Below the pieces are notes generated by a model that was given only the letters and a program-made list of their open reading frames with translations, did no database searches and was not told where the DNA came from. Positions 5,045 through 7,233 of a DNA stretch of 7,233 bases are shown piece after piece (position 1 is the first letter of the stretch; the number at the start of each line of letters is the position of its first letter). This DNA comes from Acidimicrobiales bacterium. Lineage in GTDB: Bacteria; Actinomycetota; Acidimicrobiia; Acidimicrobiales; RAAP-2. Location of the stretch: contig JADGOK010000035.1 in assembly GCA_017882985.1 (NCBI GenBank), positions 1 to 7,233 of the forward strand, read 5' to 3'. The position numbers and the translations under genes are program-made.

Positions 5045-5845
5045 ATGGTCACCACCAACCTCGAAAGTCGTCGTCTCGCACGACTGCGCACGTACGCCAT
5101 CGATCAGGCCATGGCCCAGCTCGAATCCGAACACCCCGGCTTCAGCCCTGAATCGATTGTCGCGTCGATCTGCGCCTACGAAGAAGAAGGCAATATCGGC
5201 GGCGTGCTGGACAAGATGCCCGCTTCGATCAACGGTGATTCCTACACGACGCTCGTCGTCGTCGACGGCGGCGACGACAAGACCGCCGCTATCGCACGTT
5301 CGTACCCCGGCGTCATCGTCATCGAATTCCCGGTGAATCTTGGTCACGGTGTGGCCTTGCAGGTCACCTACCGCTACTGCATCAACAACGGCGTCAAGTA
5401 CATCGTCACCCTCGACGCGGACGGACAGAACGACCCGGCCGAAATCCCCCAGGTGCTCGCACCGCTACTGAGCGATCGGGCCGACTTCGTCGTCGCCAGC
5501 CGCCGTCTGGGGGTCGATCAGACCTCGGACCGCTTTCGAAAGACCGGCGTGCGTTTCTTCTCGGTCATCATGAACCGCATGACCGGTGCAAACCTCACCG
5601 ACACCTCCACCGGCTATCGGGGACTTCGCGTGACGATGCTCGCTGACGTCATCGACCGCCTCGAACAGGAGCAGTACCAGACCGCTGAATTGCTCATCAC
5701 CTGCCTGAAGCGAGGTTGGCGATCGGCCGAGGTGCCGACCGTCTGGCACCCGCGCTACTCGGGAACGACGAAGAAGGGCGCGAACTGGCTCTTCGGTTTT
5801 CGCTACACCAAGGTGGTCTTCTCCACCTGGTGGCGCGAGCGCTAG
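5045..5845 (+). CDS. Family 2 glycosyltransferase, dolichol-phosphate-mannose-synthase-like
   Basis: The 266-residue product has a GT-A fold typical of family GT2 enzymes, which move a sugar from a nucleotide donor to a lipid or polysaccharide acceptor. After a 35-residue N-terminal extension come SIVASICAYEEEGNIG (37-52), the nucleotide-binding VVDGGDDKT (72-80, a variant of the usual DDGS motif), NLGHGVAL (98-105) and the metal-binding DADGQNDP (124-131). GYRGLR lies in the C-terminal part. No membrane helices are evident, so it is soluble or peripheral. Donor and acceptor cannot be told from the sequence; polyprenyl-phosphate sugar transfer or cell-envelope glycan synthesis are reasonable guesses. 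The start is ATG 5045 with AAGGAG upstream. It follows a small unknown gene, probably in the same transcript, and is convergent with plsC, sharing a CTAG stop palindrome. An open frame extends 5' of 5045 but that part looks non-coding. Confidence 0.88.
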   Translation: MVTTNLESRRLARLRTYAIDQAMAQLESEHPGFSPESIVASICAYEEEGNIGGVLDKMPASINGDSYTTLVVVDGGDDKTAAIARSYPGVIVIEFPVNLGHGVALQVTYRYCINNGVKYIVTLDADGQNDPAEIPQVLAPLLSDRADFVVASRRLGVDQTSDRFRKTGVRFFSVIMNRMTGANLTDTSTGYRGLRVTMLADVIDRLEQEQYQTAELLITCLKRGWRSAEVPTVWHPRYSGTTKKGANWLFGFRYTKVVFSTWWRER

Positions 5846-6504
5846 GCCCCGTCGAGACTCTGCCAGTAGACCGCTTCCAGTTCCTGACGAAGCTCTTCGC
5901 TTTTCGCCGCCACGGCTGAGCGCGCGACGCGTCCTTCGGAGACCGGTGGCGTGATCGGCGCACCGATGACGATGCGAATCTTCGCGGGTCGTGGGAATTT
6001 GGCACCTTTGGGCATGGCCCGGTCACTGCCACCGATGCCCACCGGCACAACTGTCGCGCCCGTGCGCGCCGCGACGAACATTGCGCCGTCGTGCAGCGGC
6101 AGGACGGCGCGACCCTCTTTGCGCGTGCCTTCTGGGAACAGGACCAGTGCGTACCCTCGTCGCAGCACTTCTTCCGCGAGGATCATCGAGTCGCGGTCGG
6201 CCGAACCGCGACGCACCGGGAAGGCGCCCAGGTGACGAACCAGCGGGCCGAGCACCGGCACGCGAAAAAGGGAATCCTTAGCCATGAAGAAGACCTTGCG
6301 CTTTGACATGAACAAGGTGAAGGCGAAGTCCACGTTGGACCGGTGGATCGGCGCGATCAGCACCGGTCCGTGCAGTGGTATGTGCTCTCGCCCGGTGATG
6401 GTCGGACGAAAGAAGATCTTGGCCAGTCCCACGACGATGACCGCGACGACGCGGTACACCGGTGTCTTCTTCGGGTTCAGTTCGAGTGCAGATTCGTCAG
6501 GCAT
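5842..6504 (-). CDS. plsC: 1-acyl-sn-glycerol-3-phosphate acyltransferase (PlsC-like)
   Basis: PlsC-type enzymes add a second acyl chain to lysophosphatidic acid to make phosphatidic acid, at the cytoplasmic face of the inner membrane. This 220-residue protein carries all four family blocks: H54-x4-D59 in HRSNVD (catalytic), GAFPVRRGSAD at 93-103, FPEGTR at 123-128 and VVPVGIGG starting at 152. A hydrophobic stretch at about 16-32 (YRVVAVIVVGLAKIFF) may anchor the N-terminus. Related acyltransferases with other acceptors share these blocks, so the substrate is likely but not certain. The ATG start lies 28 bases inside the 3' end of cmk and has GGGAGAG upstream, which points to translation coupled to cmk. 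The cmk-plsC order is common in bacteria. The stop meets the glycosyltransferase stop in a shared CTAG, leaving no space for an intergenic terminator. Confidence 0.92.
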   Translation of the reverse strand: MPDESALELNPKKTPVYRVVAVIVVGLAKIFFRPTITGREHIPLHGPVLIAPIHRSNVDFAFTLFMSKRKVFFMAKDSLFRVPVLGPLVRHLGAFPVRRGSADRDSMILAEEVLRRGYALVLFPEGTRKEGRAVLPLHDGAMFVAARTGATVVPVGIGGSDRAMPKGAKFPRPAKIRIVIGAPITPPVSEGRVARSAVAAKSEELRQELEAVYWQSLDGA

Positions 6505-7106
6505 GCAATGATCTCTCCCACTACGTCATCGACCTTTCGACCAGTCGTGTCTAGCACGAGGGCGTCGTCGGCTTGACGCAGCGGCGACGCGTCTCGATTC
6601 GTGTCGGCCTCGTCACGTCGCGCGACCGACGCCTCACCCTCGTCGCCACGACGTCGCGCGCGCTCCTCGAGCGACGCGGTGAGAAAGACCTTCAACGTCG
6701 CCTCTGGGAACACGACGGTCGAGATGTCGCGACCCTCCACGACCGTGCCGAGCCGCTGCTCGGCGGCCCACTGGCGCTGGCGCGCGACCATGGACGCGCG
6801 CACCAACGCGTTCGCCGCCACCACCGACACCGCTCCATTGACGCGATCGGTCCGGATCACTTCTTCGACGTCGCGACCGTTCACCGTGACGCGCGGCAGT
6901 GTCGTCAAATGAACCGAGGCAGCCAGCGCCCCAACTGCCGACTCGTCATTCACGTCGATGCCTCGCTCCAACGCTTCACACGTCACCGCACGATACATCG
7001 CGCCGGTGTCCAAGAAGGCCCAGCCGAGGGCGCTCGCCAGCGCGCGCGCCACCGTTGACTTGCCTGACCCGGCTGGTCCGTCGATCGCGATGATCTGTTG
7101 GGTCAC
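6477..7106 (-). CDS. cmk: Cytidylate kinase
   Basis: Cmk phosphorylates CMP and dCMP with ATP, recycling CMP released by RNA turnover and lipid synthesis, in the cytoplasm. The 209-residue protein has the ATP-binding loop GPAGSGKST at 10-18, the CMP-binding stretch LDTGAMYRAVT at 32-42, GRDI at 125-128 with VFPEATLKVFLTAS after it, and the lid/arginine block RRDEADTNRDASPL (163-176) followed by ADDALVLDTT. All are intact; the protein is slightly shorter than the usual 220-230 residues. The start is GTG, overlapping the aroA stop as GTGA, with no strong Shine-Dalgarno site, so translation is probably coupled to aroA. Its 3' end overlaps plsC by 28 bases. The aroA-cmk order is widespread, which supports both calls. 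Confidence 0.97.
   Translation of the reverse strand: MTQQIIAIDGPAGSGKSTVARALASALGWAFLDTGAMYRAVTCEALERGIDVNDESAVGALAASVHLTTLPRVTVNGRDVEEVIRTDRVNGAVSVVAANALVRASMVARQRQWAAEQRLGTVVEGRDISTVVFPEATLKVFLTASLEERARRRGDEGEASVARRDEADTNRDASPLRQADDALVLDTTGRKVDDVVGEIIACLTNLHSN
6513..6519 (-). promoter_or_regulatory. Shine-Dalgarno site of plsC inside cmk
   Basis: On the minus strand GGGAGAG is followed by eight bases and the ATG of plsC at 6504. The site lies within the last codons of cmk. It supports this ATG as the plsC start and the 28-base overlap of the two genes. Confidence 0.65.
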
Positions 7107-7233
7107 TGCAGTGCGTCCACGTCATCGAAGAATTCTGGGTAGCTCGACTCGACTGCGGCGGTGCCTTCGATCGTGCCGCCGTTGCCCGCCAGTGCCGCCA
7201 CGGCGCCGGCCATCACCATGCGATGGTCGAGTC
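7103..7233 (-). CDS. aroA: 3-phosphoshikimate 1-carboxyvinyltransferase, C-terminal end (cut by window end)
   Basis: AroA (EPSP synthase) joins phosphoenolpyruvate to shikimate-3-phosphate in the shikimate pathway. Only the last 42 or so residues are visible; the 5' end lies beyond the window. Reading the minus strand gives LDHRMVMAGAVAALAG, then NGGTIEGTAAVESSYPEFF, ending DDVDALQ and TGA at 7105-7103. The DHR-x-x-MA motif (its Arg belongs to the phosphoenolpyruvate/phosphate-binding site) and the terminal SYP-x-FF pattern are typical of the C-terminus of AroA. The frame is too short at the window edge to be an obvious long reading frame, but the family match and the GTGA overlap with cmk support it. 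The partner gene trpD at the other end of the window also serves aromatic amino acid synthesis, though the two are not in one operon. Confidence 0.9.
   Translation of the reverse strand, partial: LDHRMVMAGAVAALAGNGGTIEGTAAVESSYPEFFDDVDALQ

Noticed and set aside
6573..7058. Open frame of 161 codons on the plus strand opposite cmk
   Set aside because: It is antisense to an intact cmk, is Arg/His-rich and has no family features.

Overview
The window is a densely packed, GC-rich bacterial chromosomal segment. Only about 103 of 7233 bases lie outside predicted genes, in gaps of 9, 49, 37 and 8 nt. The high GC, frequent GTG starts, start-proximal TAnnnT boxes typical of leaderless mRNAs, and the gene families present suggest an actinobacterium. 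An Acidimicrobiia-like lineage is my guess from gene content and order; the sequence does not prove it. All genes look intact apart from the two cut by the window edges. There is no mobile element, CRISPR array, tRNA or rRNA.

Layout: (1) The 3' end of trpD (tryptophan synthesis) on + meets, stop codon to stop codon, a minus-strand operon. (2) That operon, at 3642 down to 267, reads: PDZ/radical-SAM DUF512 protein, der (ribosome-assembly GTPase), a 60-residue zinc-ribbon membrane protein, and a gamma-carbonic-anhydrase-like protein. (3) A 49-bp divergent promoter region follows, with two near-identical -10 boxes inside a 9-bp inverted repeat. (4) A plus-strand island carries ispH (isoprenoid synthesis), then an unrecognised 89-residue protein and a family-2 glycosyltransferase. 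(5) A second minus-strand operon, aroA (partial), cmk, plsC, meets the glycosyltransferase stop to stop.

The genes are mostly housekeeping: aromatic amino acid synthesis (trpD, aroA), CMP recycling (cmk), phospholipid acylation (plsC), isoprenoid precursor synthesis (ispH) and ribosome biogenesis (der). cmk, plsC, ispH and der often cluster in bacteria; here the cluster is split by the plus-strand island. Genes inside the operons are joined by short overlaps (GTGA or TAGTG) or by Shine-Dalgarno sites. All three genes that begin a transcription unit inside the window start with GTG 6-7 nt after a TAnnnT box and have no Shine-Dalgarno site, which predicts leaderless transcripts.

I did not find an obviously new multi-gene system. 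The best leads are the uncharacterised radical-SAM/Der/zinc-ribbon operon, the unknown 89-residue protein coupled to the glycosyltransferase, the gamma-carbonic-anhydrase homologue with a substituted metal-ligand position, and the symmetric divergent leaderless promoter.
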